Of a stretch of 64,000 nucleotides of DNA, positions 26,403 through 34,810 are shown in pieces. Positions within the stretch are counted from its first letter, which is position 1. Each line of letters opens with the position of its first letter. The notes under the pieces were generated by a model, which saw only the letters and a program-made list of their open reading frames with translations, was not told the origin of the DNA and did no database searches. The position numbers and the translations under genes were made by a program. The DNA comes from CAYPTY01 sp964413935. GTDB taxonomy: Bacteria > Bacteroidota > Rhodothermia > Balneolales > Balneolaceae. The stretch is from contig CAYPTY010000001.1 of the NCBI GenBank assembly GCA_964413935.1, positions 62,001-126,000 on the forward strand, read 5' to 3'.

Positions 26403-27429
26403 TGATTCAACGCCCAAGCCATTGATGATTAAAGGACTTTCAACATTTACCCCCGCCATCCTGGCACTGGCCTTCCTGTTCGGAGCCTGCCAGGGCAGCA
26501 TCAGTGAAAAACCACCGATCCATCCCAACATGAACATGGATCAGCAGGACCGCAAAGAAGCTCAGGAAGTAAACAGCTTCTTCGAGGATAACCGCTCCAT
26601 GCGTCAGCCTGTAGCCGGAACCATCGCCCGCGGCCTCAAGAAAGACGACCTCGCCTACTATGAAGGTGTGGATGAAAACGGGGAATGGATTGCCGAAATG
26701 CCGGTGGATATGACCCGCGACATGCTCTATCGCGGTAAAGAACGCTACGAAATTTTCTGTACGCCCTGCCATGGCGCTACCGGAGACGGTAAAGGTATTA
26801 TAATGGTTGGGCAGTACGGTTATGTACCGGCACCATCCTATCACGAACAACGACTGGTGGATGCTTCAGACGGTGAGCTCTACTCCGCTATTTATAATGG
26901 CGTGCGATCCATGCCTTCCTATGCCACTCAGGTACCGGTTGAAGACCGCTGGGCCATTGTAGCCTACATTCGTGCACTTCAGAAAAGCCAGCGCGTGGAT
27001 GAGGGACAGATGCAGCAGTTTGATGTGGATCTGGCTGCCCTCAGATCAGATTTTGAGGCCAAACAACAGCGTCAGGCTGAACTGGCGGAAGCTCGTAAGC
27101 CAAAAGAAGCTCCCGAGCCAAGCATTGATATTGCCAAAAACGTGATCACCATGAATGCCTGCGGCGCCTGCCACAATGAAACCGGCGATCCCGGTGGAAT
27201 CGGCCCAACATGGAAGAACCTGTACGGCAGCGAAGCACAGGTAATCACAGATACCGGAGAAGAAATTACCGTGGTTAAGGATGAAGAGTATATCATTGAA
27301 TCCATCCTCTACCCTGAGAAAAAGAAATCGGTTGACTACGCTCAGGGCGTAATGATCTCATACCAGCTGGCTGAGCATGAGCTGGAGTCAATCGTACTTT
27401 ACATGAAGTCCTTGTCTGATAACCAATAG
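26392..27429 (+). CDS. actE: Alternative complex III subunit ActE with an extra cytochrome c domain (diheme)
   Basis: From ATG at 26392 the protein has 345 residues; ATG at 26425 is equally possible and would leave a shorter signal peptide. A lipobox (LFGAC) predicts a lipid anchor. The first heme motif CTPCH is at residues 123-127, the place of the usual monoheme ActE domain. An additional domain carries CGACH at 257-261 and ends with a GVMISY segment that may supply the axial Met. This second domain resembles the cytochrome domain at the end of CoxB from the same operon. ActE would pass electrons from ACIII to the oxidase. Typical ActE proteins are shorter with one heme. Confidence 0.88.
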   Translation: MTNNDSTPKPLMIKGLSTFTPAILALAFLFGACQGSISEKPPIHPNMNMDQQDRKEAQEVNSFFEDNRSMRQPVAGTIARGLKKDDLAYYEGVDENGEWIAEMPVDMTRDMLYRGKERYEIFCTPCHGATGDGKGIIMVGQYGYVPAPSYHEQRLVDASDGELYSAIYNGVRSMPSYATQVPVEDRWAIVAYIRALQKSQRVDEGQMQQFDVDLAALRSDFEAKQQRQAELAEARKPKEAPEPSIDIAKNVITMNACGACHNETGDPGGIGPTWKNLYGSEAQVITDTGEEITVVKDEEYIIESILYPEKKKSVDYAQGVMISYQLAEHELESIVLYMKSLSDNQ

Positions 27430-27443
27430 ATTCTGCACATAAC

Positions 27444-28652
27444 ATGAGCAAACCTGTAATCACCGATTCTTTAGAGTTTCCATCAGACAGTAACATTGTT
27501 CGCTTTCTGTACATTGCCGGAGGCGCAGGCATCATTGCGAGTGTGGTGGGATATACCTTTAACAGCGATCAGTTTTTCTTCTCGTACCTGACCAGTTTTG
27601 TGTTCTTCACCGGAATTGCCCTTGCTGCTCTGCTGATGGTGATGCTGCATCATATCACCCGCTCTTCCTGGGGGGTGCCACTGAGACGCATTGCCGAATC
27701 ATTCGCATCAAACTTCCATATCTGGGCCATTTTCATCATTCCGGTGATTCTGGGTATCCACAACCTCTTCCACTGGAGTCATCCAGAGGTACTGGATCCT
27801 GCCAGCATGGAATACGATAAGATTCTGAAGGGTAAATCGGCTTACCTGAATACACCATTTTTCATTGCACGCCAAGTGCTTTACTTCGCTATCTGGGGTT
27901 ATCTGGGCTATCGCCTGCATAAAACCTCCATCGATATGGATAAAACCGGTGACTGGGGCATCACCACACTGATGCGCAAAATTTCTGCTCCGGGCATTTT
28001 GCTTTTTGCCCTGTCTATCGCTTTTGCCGGCTTTGACTGGTTGATGTCGCTGGATCCGCACTGGTTCTCTACCATGTTCGGCGTGTACTTCTTTGCGATG
28101 AGCTTCCAGGCTTTCTGGCCTGTGCTGATCCTCACCGTTTTCTTTTTACAGCGTAACGGCATCCTTCAGAATACCATCGGGAAAGTTCATGTATATGACA
28201 TGGGCGCCTGGTTCTTTGCCTTCACGGTATTCTATGCCTACATCGCCTTTTCACAGTTTCTGCTGATTTATTATGCCAACCTTCCGGAAGAAACACTCTG
28301 GTTCTATCACAGAATGGAAGGTGGTTACAAATACATTCTCTACGGAGTACTATTGCTCCGCTTTGTGATGCCCTTCCTGGTACTGCTGAATCGAAATGCC
28401 AAATACAATCGCACCGTTCTGAGCGTTGTAAGTGCGATTGTACTCGTGGTGCATTTTGCTGAACTGTACTGGATTATCATGCCAACGTTCAGTGAGCATG
28501 GCATTCACTTCAGCTGGATGGATATCACCACCTTCATCGGTCTGGGCGGTATCTTCTTCGGATTGTTCTTCCAGAAATTCAGCAAGCACAGCCTGATTCC
28601 GATCAACGATCCGAAACTGGAAATATCTTTAAGTAAACACTATCACGACTAA
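27444..28652 (+). CDS. actF: Alternative complex III subunit ActF, NrfD-like membrane subunit
   Basis: The 402-residue protein has about ten helices and is the second NrfD-like subunit of ACIII. Conserved blocks include LMVMLHHITRSSWGVPLRR, HNLFHWSHPE, SLDPHWFSTMFGVYFFA and the final WMDITTFIGLGGIFFGLFF. ActF pairs with ActC in the membrane; it has no quinone site in known structures but may help in proton transfer. It starts 14 bp after actE and ends 4 bp before the next gene. Confidence 0.92.
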   Translation: MSKPVITDSLEFPSDSNIVRFLYIAGGAGIIASVVGYTFNSDQFFFSYLTSFVFFTGIALAALLMVMLHHITRSSWGVPLRRIAESFASNFHIWAIFIIPVILGIHNLFHWSHPEVLDPASMEYDKILKGKSAYLNTPFFIARQVLYFAIWGYLGYRLHKTSIDMDKTGDWGITTLMRKISAPGILLFALSIAFAGFDWLMSLDPHWFSTMFGVYFFAMSFQAFWPVLILTVFFLQRNGILQNTIGKVHVYDMGAWFFAFTVFYAYIAFSQFLLIYYANLPEETLWFYHRMEGGYKYILYGVLLLRFVMPFLVLLNRNAKYNRTVLSVVSAIVLVVHFAELYWIIMPTFSEHGIHFSWMDITTFIGLGGIFFGLFFQKFSKHSLIPINDPKLEISLSKHYHD

Positions 28653-28656
28653 GCGA

Positions 28657-29217
28657 ATGAGTTCAGGAAAGAAAAACAGCCCGGAATTCAAGTCCAGAGT
28701 TGGCTATGAAGCCGCTCTCTCCAGCAAGAAAATGATTGCTGAACTGGCTGAGAAGTATAAAGTCAGTGAAAATGAAATCATCGAATGGGCTGAGTCCTAT
28801 GGTGGATTACCGGCCGGTGAAGAATCACAGGCTATGGAATCTCAGGATCACGGCCACGATGACGGTCATCACGGACCTGCGGGTGAAGATTATATGGTAG
28901 AAGTCTCTGATGATAATCTTTTCGCTTCAGTACAGGAAGGCATGCAGAATGACTTCATGAACTACAAAACCCTGACTTCCTGGATCTTGATTGGAATTGT
29001 TACGGTGATAGGTTTGGTTATTATTGCCACACAGCTTGAGGGTTATACTAAGTTTCAGAAAATGATGTCAGCTGCAGGTCAGACAGAAAACCTGCAGGTA
29101 AACAAGCTGGAAGCCGAACAGCAGACGCGGCTCAACAGCTATGGAGTTGTTGATCCGGATGCAGGCCTGTATCACGTGCCAATTGATTCGGCCATAAACA
29201 TGATGGTCAACAACTAA
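28657..29217 (+). CDS. Single-helix membrane protein with transposase-like HTH N-terminus, in the ACIII/cox operon
   Basis: The 186-residue protein has three parts. Residues 7-48 (SPEFKSRVGYEA, MIAELAEKYKVSENEIIEW) look like the helix-turn-helix of IS3-family OrfA proteins. Residues 64-73 are a His/Asp-rich stretch that could bind metal. One helix (about 106-126) leads to a periplasmic tail with LNSYGVVDPDAGLYHVPID, which I recognise from small unnamed proteins of cox and SCO gene clusters, where it reads like YRIPIDxAM. The gene is intact, in frame with the operon and has no IS ends, so it is a functional fusion rather than an insertion. Its role is unknown; assembly or structural function in ACIII or the oxidase is likely. 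Confidence 0.72.
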   Translation: MSSGKKNSPEFKSRVGYEAALSSKKMIAELAEKYKVSENEIIEWAESYGGLPAGEESQAMESQDHGHDDGHHGPAGEDYMVEVSDDNLFASVQEGMQNDFMNYKTLTSWILIGIVTVIGLVIIATQLEGYTKFQKMMSAAGQTENLQVNKLEAEQQTRLNSYGVVDPDAGLYHVPIDSAINMMVNN

Positions 29218-29225
29218 AAAAGTTA

Positions 29226-30056
29226 ATGAAATTATATGCACTGTATTTTTTAGTAGCAGCAGTGCTCCTGATTCCTTCAAGAACAGACGCACAGGTACCC
29301 CAGTACGATGCTCCTGCTTATGAAGGAATTGACATAGATGAAAAGCTTGGGGATAATATCCCTCTTGATGTAAAAATGGCCCTTTCGACCGGTGATTCCG
29401 TCACCATCGGAGAGCTGATCGAGCAGGGAAAACCCGTTCTTTTAAATCCTTTGTATTATGAATGTCCGATGCTCTGCGGACTGGTCATCGAAGGCGTATT
29501 CAACGTAATCGATGATGTTGAGTGGTCGCCCGGTGAAGATTACATCGTAATCTCCTTCAGTATTGATCCGAAAGAGAACCACGAAACGGCGGCCAAAGCC
29601 AAAACCAATTACCTATACCAACTGGAGGCCAACAAAGCCCAGGATGGCTGGTATTTCCTCACCGGAAATCAAAGCTCCATCGAAAAACTCACGAAAGCTG
29701 TGGGTTTTAAGTATAAAGAGATTGAGCAGACCGGTGAATATGCTCATTCAGCAGCCATCATGTTTCTGAGTCCGGACGGAGTGGTAACCCGCTATTTGTA
29801 TGGCATCGCATTCGACGAGTTTAATGTCCGTAACGCTTTGTATGAAGCGGCAGACGGAAAGATCGGCAGTACCGTTTCACGAGTGGTGATGTACTGCTAT
29901 CAGTACGACCCCAGTTCCGACACTTATGTGCCTGTAGCCATCAATATCATGAAGATCGGCGGCTTGGCAACACTGTTAATTCTGGGTATATTTCTCGGCA
30001 TTTTATGGCTGAGAGAAAAGCGCAAAAAACAATCACATAATTTCGATCTACAATAA
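29226..30056 (+). CDS. SCO1/SenC family copper chaperone
   Basis: The 276-residue protein has a signal sequence (residues 1-22), the thioredoxin-like SCO domain with the copper pair Cys80 and Cys84 in YYECPMLCG, and the downstream copper His in GEYAHSAAIMF. A C-terminal helix (about 245-265) followed by basic residues anchors it. SCO proteins deliver copper or reduce the cysteines of the CuA site of cytochrome c oxidase subunit II, which is encoded directly after it. The C-terminal anchor is a feature of this group. Confidence 0.9.
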   Translation: MKLYALYFLVAAVLLIPSRTDAQVPQYDAPAYEGIDIDEKLGDNIPLDVKMALSTGDSVTIGELIEQGKPVLLNPLYYECPMLCGLVIEGVFNVIDDVEWSPGEDYIVISFSIDPKENHETAAKAKTNYLYQLEANKAQDGWYFLTGNQSSIEKLTKAVGFKYKEIEQTGEYAHSAAIMFLSPDGVVTRYLYGIAFDEFNVRNALYEAADGKIGSTVSRVVMYCYQYDPSSDTYVPVAINIMKIGGLATLLILGIFLGILWLREKRKKQSHNFDLQ

Positions 30057-30067
30057 AGTCCACTACA

Positions 30068-31009
30068 ATGGGAAGAATCTTTGATTTCATGCTCCCGGAG
30101 GCTAAATCTCCGACCGCATATCAGACAGACAGCCTGTTTCACTTCATCAACGAAGTGAGCCTGGTTCTGCTGATCGGTATCACAGCTGCGATGATCTATT
30201 TCGCCATCAAATACCGCCGCCGGTCAGAGGATGACGTAACTCCGGTAATCCATCACAACAATGCACTTGAAATAACCTGGTCGGTAATTCCTACCCTCCT
30301 GGTAATCGGTGTTTTCGGATGGGGATACAGCGGCTGGCTGAATCTTACTACCCCACCGGACGATGCTTACGAAATCAAAGTAACCGGACAGAAATGGAGC
30401 TGGGCTTTTGAGTATGAAACCGGAGCGGTTAGTGCAAATGAATTACACGTACCTGTCGACCGACCTGTGAAGCTGGTTATGTCATCCCGTGATGTACTGC
30501 ATTCCTTTTACATTCCTGATTATCGCGTAAAGCACGATGTTGTTCCCGGTCGCTATTCTACCATCTGGTTTAATGCACTAGAAACGGGTGAGTCTCAGAT
30601 TTTCTGTACTGAATACTGCGGAACCTCTCATTCCGACATGCTTGCCAAAGTGATTGTACATGAGCAAGACGATTTCGATACCTGGCTGGCAACTGCACAG
30701 GTGCCCGGTGCCGGACAATCACCTGCTGAATACGGTGAATCACTCGTTAGCCTGAATGCCTGCATCACCTGCCACTCCGTGGATGGCTCTGAAAAAATCG
30801 GGCCTACCTTTAAAGGACTGATTGGAAGAGACGAAAAGCTTGCGGACGGAACTACCGTAACCGCAGATGAAAACTACATCAAGAATTCTATTCTGAATCC
30901 CGGCTCACAAATCGTTGAGGGATACGCCAATGTCATGAGCAACTATACCGGTGTGCTTGATGACGAGCAGATTGACGCAATAATTGAATACATCAAAACA
31001 CTTGAGTAA
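30068..31009 (+). CDS. coxB: Cytochrome c oxidase subunit II with fused cytochrome c (caa3 type)
   Basis: The 313-residue protein has two N-terminal helices (about 22-42 and 70-92), the cupredoxin domain with DVLHSFYIPDYRVKHD and the CuA motif CTEYCGTSHSDM, and a C-terminal cytochrome c domain with CITCH at residues 232-236 and a candidate axial Met in YANVMSNY. This is the caa3 type of subunit II, which takes electrons from ACIII through its own heme to CuA. It follows SCO by 11 bp and precedes coxA by 4 bp. Confidence 0.93.
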   Translation: MGRIFDFMLPEAKSPTAYQTDSLFHFINEVSLVLLIGITAAMIYFAIKYRRRSEDDVTPVIHHNNALEITWSVIPTLLVIGVFGWGYSGWLNLTTPPDDAYEIKVTGQKWSWAFEYETGAVSANELHVPVDRPVKLVMSSRDVLHSFYIPDYRVKHDVVPGRYSTIWFNALETGESQIFCTEYCGTSHSDMLAKVIVHEQDDFDTWLATAQVPGAGQSPAEYGESLVSLNACITCHSVDGSEKIGPTFKGLIGRDEKLADGTTVTADENYIKNSILNPGSQIVEGYANVMSNYTGVLDDEQIDAIIEYIKTLE

Positions 31010-31013
31010 TCCG

Positions 31014-32744
31014 ATGAACGCAGCAGAAATTCAAAACAATGTTAAAACGCTGAAAGTAAAGCGTTTTGCACCTACTGATAAGCCTAAAAGCCACTATCTC
31101 AATTATGAGAAAGGGATCTGGGCCTGGATGACTACCGTTGACCACAAGAAAATCGGGATCATGTACCTGGCTTCTGTGATCTTTTTCTTTGCCCTGGGTG
31201 GTTTCCTTGCGGTGGCCCTGAGAACAGAGCTCTTCACTGCGGCCCGCACCTTTATTGATGCAGATACCTACAATCAGATTTTTACCCTGCACGGGGCCAT
31301 CATGGTTTTCTTTGTGCTCGTGCCCTCCATTCCTGCGGCACTGGGTAACTTTGTATTGCCGCTACAGCTGGGAGCGAAGGATGTCGCCTTCCCGAGGCTG
31401 AACCTTGCCAGCTTCTACATTTACATAGTAGGCGCCATTTTTACTTTCTACGCCATCTTCAACGGTGGACTGGATACCGGCTGGACCTTCTACACTCCTT
31501 ACTCCATCGAGAGTACCACTGCCGTGATATCGGTTACACTCGGGATATTTATCCTTGGATTTGCCTCCATCCTTACCGGAACCAACTTTATTGTGACTAT
31601 TCACAAGTTGCGTGCGCCGGGTATTACCTGGGATAAGCTTCCGCTGAACATTTGGGCGCTGTACGCAACCAGCATCATTCAGGTACTGGCCACTCCGGTA
31701 CTGGCTATCACCCTGCTGCTGCTCACCATGGAGCAGGTTCTGGGAATCGGAATCTTTGACCCGGCCAAAGGCGGTGACCCTGTTCTTTTCCAGCATTTCT
31801 TCTGGTTCTACTCGCATCCGGCGGTATACATTATGATTGTACCCGGATTCGGTATCATTTCTGAGGTGATCACCACCTTCTCCAAGAAACACATTTTCGG
31901 ATACTGGGCCATCGCCCTGTCATCCCTGGCCATTGCCTTTATCGGATTCCTGGTATGGGGTCACCACATGTTTACCTCCGGTCAGTCTGCCCTTGCCACC
32001 ACCGTGTTCTCCTTCCTGACCTTCTTCGTTGGGATTCCGACCGGTATCAAGATTTTTAACTGGGTAGCCACCCTGTACAAGGGCTCCATCGAAATGAAGA
32101 CGCCCATGCTTTATGTCTTCATCTTCCTCTTCCTGTTCTCCATCGGAGGATTTACCGGAATTATGCTGGGTGCTCTTTCTACCGACATCCACCTGCATGA
32201 TACTTACTATGTAGTGGCTCACTTCCACTATGTGATGATGGGTGGAACCCTTATTGCACTGCTGGCCGGTGTGCATTACTGGTGGCCGAAAATCACCGGA
32301 AAGATGTACAATGAGACGCTTGGCAAAGTGGCGGCCGTACTGATATTCCTCGGATTCAATATCACCTTCCTTCCACAGTTCGTGATGGGTGCGCAGGGTA
32401 TGCCGAGAAGATATTACAACTATCTGGAGCAGTTTGAGCCCTTCCATCAGCTGTCCACAATTGGTTCCTACATTCTTGCAGTAGCCTTCCTGATTATTGC
32501 CGGCTACCTGCTGATGTCACTCCTGAAAGGCAAAAAAGCCGGAGTGAATCCATGGGGAAGCCGCGGACTGGAATGGCAGACCAACACGCCTCCGGATCAG
32601 CATAACTTTACCTACACACCGGTTGTGGTAAACAAACCTTACGATTACCACAAACCAATGGAAGAATTCCAGCTGGGACTTGCAGCCAGCACTAACGGTC
32701 ATGGTGAGCATGCCGAAGAACCGGTTAAAGAAACTGTCGCATAA
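31014..32744 (+). CDS. coxA: Cytochrome c oxidase subunit I, A2-type heme-copper oxidase
   Basis: From ATG at 31014 (MNAAEIQNNV) the protein has 576 residues and twelve helices; a frame start at 30984 lies within coxB and is less likely. The active-site helix reads FYSHPAVYIM, with Tyr266-Ser267 before His268 and the crosslink Tyr272. The Tyr-Ser pair and Ala instead of Glu mark an A2-type enzyme like that of Rhodothermus marinus. HDTYYVVAHFHYV provides the heme ligands. It reduces oxygen to water and pumps protons. Confidence 0.95.
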   Translation: MNAAEIQNNVKTLKVKRFAPTDKPKSHYLNYEKGIWAWMTTVDHKKIGIMYLASVIFFFALGGFLAVALRTELFTAARTFIDADTYNQIFTLHGAIMVFFVLVPSIPAALGNFVLPLQLGAKDVAFPRLNLASFYIYIVGAIFTFYAIFNGGLDTGWTFYTPYSIESTTAVISVTLGIFILGFASILTGTNFIVTIHKLRAPGITWDKLPLNIWALYATSIIQVLATPVLAITLLLLTMEQVLGIGIFDPAKGGDPVLFQHFFWFYSHPAVYIMIVPGFGIISEVITTFSKKHIFGYWAIALSSLAIAFIGFLVWGHHMFTSGQSALATTVFSFLTFFVGIPTGIKIFNWVATLYKGSIEMKTPMLYVFIFLFLFSIGGFTGIMLGALSTDIHLHDTYYVVAHFHYVMMGGTLIALLAGVHYWWPKITGKMYNETLGKVAAVLIFLGFNITFLPQFVMGAQGMPRRYYNYLEQFEPFHQLSTIGSYILAVAFLIIAGYLLMSLLKGKKAGVNPWGSRGLEWQTNTPPDQHNFTYTPVVVNKPYDYHKPMEEFQLGLAASTNGHGEHAEEPVKETVA

Positions 32745-32770
32745 TCAACACACAGCAATAATCAACACAC
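32741..32770 (+). repeat. 17-bp tandem duplication between coxA and coxC
   Basis: The 13-mer ATAATCAACACAC occurs at 32741-32753 and again at 32758-32770, covering the coxA stop and running up to the coxC ATG. It looks like a recent slippage duplication that lengthened the spacer. Confidence 0.7.
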
Positions 32771-33424
32771 ATGGCTAATAACACTGCAACCGCGCACAGT
32801 TCGCATCTACAAGAGCATTTTGTGAATGCGGACCAGCAGTTCGATTCCGCAAAAATGGGGATGTGGGTATTTCTGGTAACGGAAATACTTTTCTTTGGCG
32901 GACTCTTCTGCGCATACATCATTTACCGCGCCTGGTATCCCGAACTTTTTACCGAGGCCGCGACTGAACTGAATACGCTCTGGGGGGCTGTAAACACCGC
33001 TGTACTGATTGGTTCCAGTCTCACGGTAGCCATGGCCATTCGTTCAGCTCAGCTGAACCAGAAAAAGGGCATAATCATCAACCTGTGGATTACCTTTGGC
33101 CTGGCCTGCGTCTTTATGCTGATCAAGGCCTTCGAATACTCCCACAAGATGCATCTTGGAATCTGGCCGGGTGATGCCTACACTTTTGAGGGCATTGCAC
33201 ATCCGCAGGCGAATATTTTCTTCAGCATCTATTACATGATGACCGGCCTTCACGGTTTGCACGTGTTAATTGGAATGGGACTGATGTACTGGCTGATCAT
33301 CCGTGCCGGTCGCGACGAATTCAGCAGCAAGTATTACACTCCGGTCGAGATTGTAGGCCTTTACTGGCACCTTGTTGACCTGATCTGGATTTTCCTCTTC
33401 CCGCTATTGTACTTAATCGATTAA
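32771..33424 (+). CDS. coxC: Cytochrome c oxidase subunit III
   Basis: The 217-residue protein has five helices, the short form that lacks the first two helices of the long type. Typical blocks are KMGMWVFLVTEILFFGGLF, HPQANIFFSIYYMMTGLHGLHVLIG and YWHLVDLIWIFLFPLLYL. Subunit III stabilises the catalytic subunit and its proton uptake path. It lies between coxA and coxD with spacers of 26 and 12 bp. Confidence 0.93.
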   Translation: MANNTATAHSSHLQEHFVNADQQFDSAKMGMWVFLVTEILFFGGLFCAYIIYRAWYPELFTEAATELNTLWGAVNTAVLIGSSLTVAMAIRSAQLNQKKGIIINLWITFGLACVFMLIKAFEYSHKMHLGIWPGDAYTFEGIAHPQANIFFSIYYMMTGLHGLHVLIGMGLMYWLIIRAGRDEFSSKYYTPVEIVGLYWHLVDLIWIFLFPLLYLID

Positions 33425-33436
33425 CTGGAGAGAAGC

Positions 33437-33748
33437 ATGAGTGCACACCAAGGACACCACATTTCATCAGCAGGACGACTCTGGGCCGTAGCCGTTGGCC
33501 TTTTCATCCTGACCTTTTTAACCGTAGCCGTAACCTACGTTGAGATTCCCGAGCCCTTTAACCTTGTAGTGGCGCTGGGCATCGCCTTTTTTAAAGCTTT
33601 TCTGGTAGCCGCCTTCTTTATGAACCTCTGGTATGATATCAAATTCAATACCATGCTGTTGCTTGCCGGAGTTACATTCTTTATTCTGATGTTCTCAATC
33701 ACATTGCTGGACACCATGTTCCGGCAGGATGTGGTTCCGTCCTTTTAA
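33437..33748 (+). CDS. coxD: Cytochrome c oxidase subunit IV
   Basis: The 103-residue protein has three helices and a His-rich start (MSAHQGHHISS). Family blocks are LFILTFLTVAVTYVEIP, ALGIAFFKAFLVAAFFMNLWYD and the last helix ending LLDTMFRQD. This is the small prokaryotic COX4-type subunit. It is the final gene of the operon; an intrinsic terminator begins 24 bp after its stop. Confidence 0.9.
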   Translation: MSAHQGHHISSAGRLWAVAVGLFILTFLTVAVTYVEIPEPFNLVVALGIAFFKAFLVAAFFMNLWYDIKFNTMLLLAGVTFFILMFSITLLDTMFRQDVVPSF

Positions 33749-33771
33749 CCGAGGACTTATCTCGTATGGTT

Positions 33772-33802
33772 AAAACCCCGTCCTCAGGTCGGGGTTTTTT
33801 TT
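33772..33802 (+). terminator. Intrinsic terminator of the ACIII-caa3 operon
   Basis: Arms AAAACCCCG (33772-33780) and CGGGGTTTT (33790-33798) surround a 9-nt loop and run into a stretch of eight T. It ends the respiratory operon cleanly before the MBL gene at 33830. Confidence 0.92.
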
Positions 33803-33829
33803 GCTCTGTACTCCAAATATCTTAAGCCC

Positions 33830-34705
33830 ATGAAACTGACCAAAACCCAATTCGGACCTTTTGAACTGTACAGCATCCCCACCGGGGATTTCAGGCTGGA
33901 TGGCGGAGCCATGTTTGGCGTGGTGCCCAAGACTCTATGGAGCCGTTCGCTGGAAGCGGATGACAAAAACCGCATCCCCATGACCATGCGATGCCTGCTC
34001 ATCAAATCCAACAATACTGGGAAAGTGTATCTCATCGACAACGGTGTTGGCGATAAGTTTGATGAGAAGATGGCAAAAATCTACGATCTGGATTTCAGTC
34101 AGTATACGCTGGAGCAGTCCCTGAAAGAACAAGGCTTCGAAAAAAGCGACATCACCGATACTATTTTCACCCATCTGCACTTTGATCACTGCGGGGGCTC
34201 CACCTGTTTCGATGAAGCCGGAGAACTGCAGATGGTCTTCCCCGATGCGGTTCATCACATCAACAAGCATCACTGGGAAACCGCCACCAGGCCGAACAAA
34301 CGCGAACGGGCCAGCTTCCTTAAAGAGAATATCGAGCCGCTCAAGGCTTTTGATAAAATCAACCTGGTGGAAGATAATCATGAATACGAACCCGGTCTGG
34401 GATGCATCGTGGTAAACGGACACACCATCGGTCAGCAGCTTCCCAAAATTGAAGCCGATGGTAAAACCCTGGTTTTTGTGGCTGATTTATTACCTACGCA
34501 CGTCCACGTGCCGCTTCCCTGGGTGATGGGCTACGATATGTACCCGGCCGATACCCTCCTGGAGAAAGAACAGTTCCTCGAGAAAGCCGTGGAGGAAAAC
34601 TGGTATCTCTACCTTGAGCATGATGCCCACGAAGAAATTATGCAGCTGCAGAAAGAAGGGCACAAATACAGCGTAGCCCGAACTCTTAGTCTGGACGAGC
34701 TTTGA
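33830..34705 (+). CDS. MBL fold metallo-hydrolase
   Basis: The 291-residue protein has the zinc motif FTHLHFDHCGG, a later NGHTIGQQ His and the VADLLPTHVHVPLPW segment with the bridging Asp. The spacing and long N-terminal part resemble the lactonase-like (AHL lactonase/MBL-quinolone-like) branch. The substrate is unknown. It lies after the operon terminator and is a separate unit; no signal peptide is present. Confidence 0.83.
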   Translation: MKLTKTQFGPFELYSIPTGDFRLDGGAMFGVVPKTLWSRSLEADDKNRIPMTMRCLLIKSNNTGKVYLIDNGVGDKFDEKMAKIYDLDFSQYTLEQSLKEQGFEKSDITDTIFTHLHFDHCGGSTCFDEAGELQMVFPDAVHHINKHHWETATRPNKRERASFLKENIEPLKAFDKINLVEDNHEYEPGLGCIVVNGHTIGQQLPKIEADGKTLVFVADLLPTHVHVPLPWVMGYDMYPADTLLEKEQFLEKAVEENWYLYLEHDAHEEIMQLQKEGHKYSVARTLSLDEL

Positions 34706-34810
34706 GCTTTCTCTGCAATATTTACAAGATATAATCGGTTAATCGCAGTGAAAGTGTTTAATTAAACAGTGTCTGACAAAAAGCCCTTTGGTTGGAGCAA
34801 AACCTGATTT

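Noticed and set aside
28657..29217. Insertion sequence fragment in the respiratory operon
   Set aside because: The gene is intact, has a membrane helix and a conserved cox-cluster tail, and there are no terminal inverted repeats or target duplications around it.
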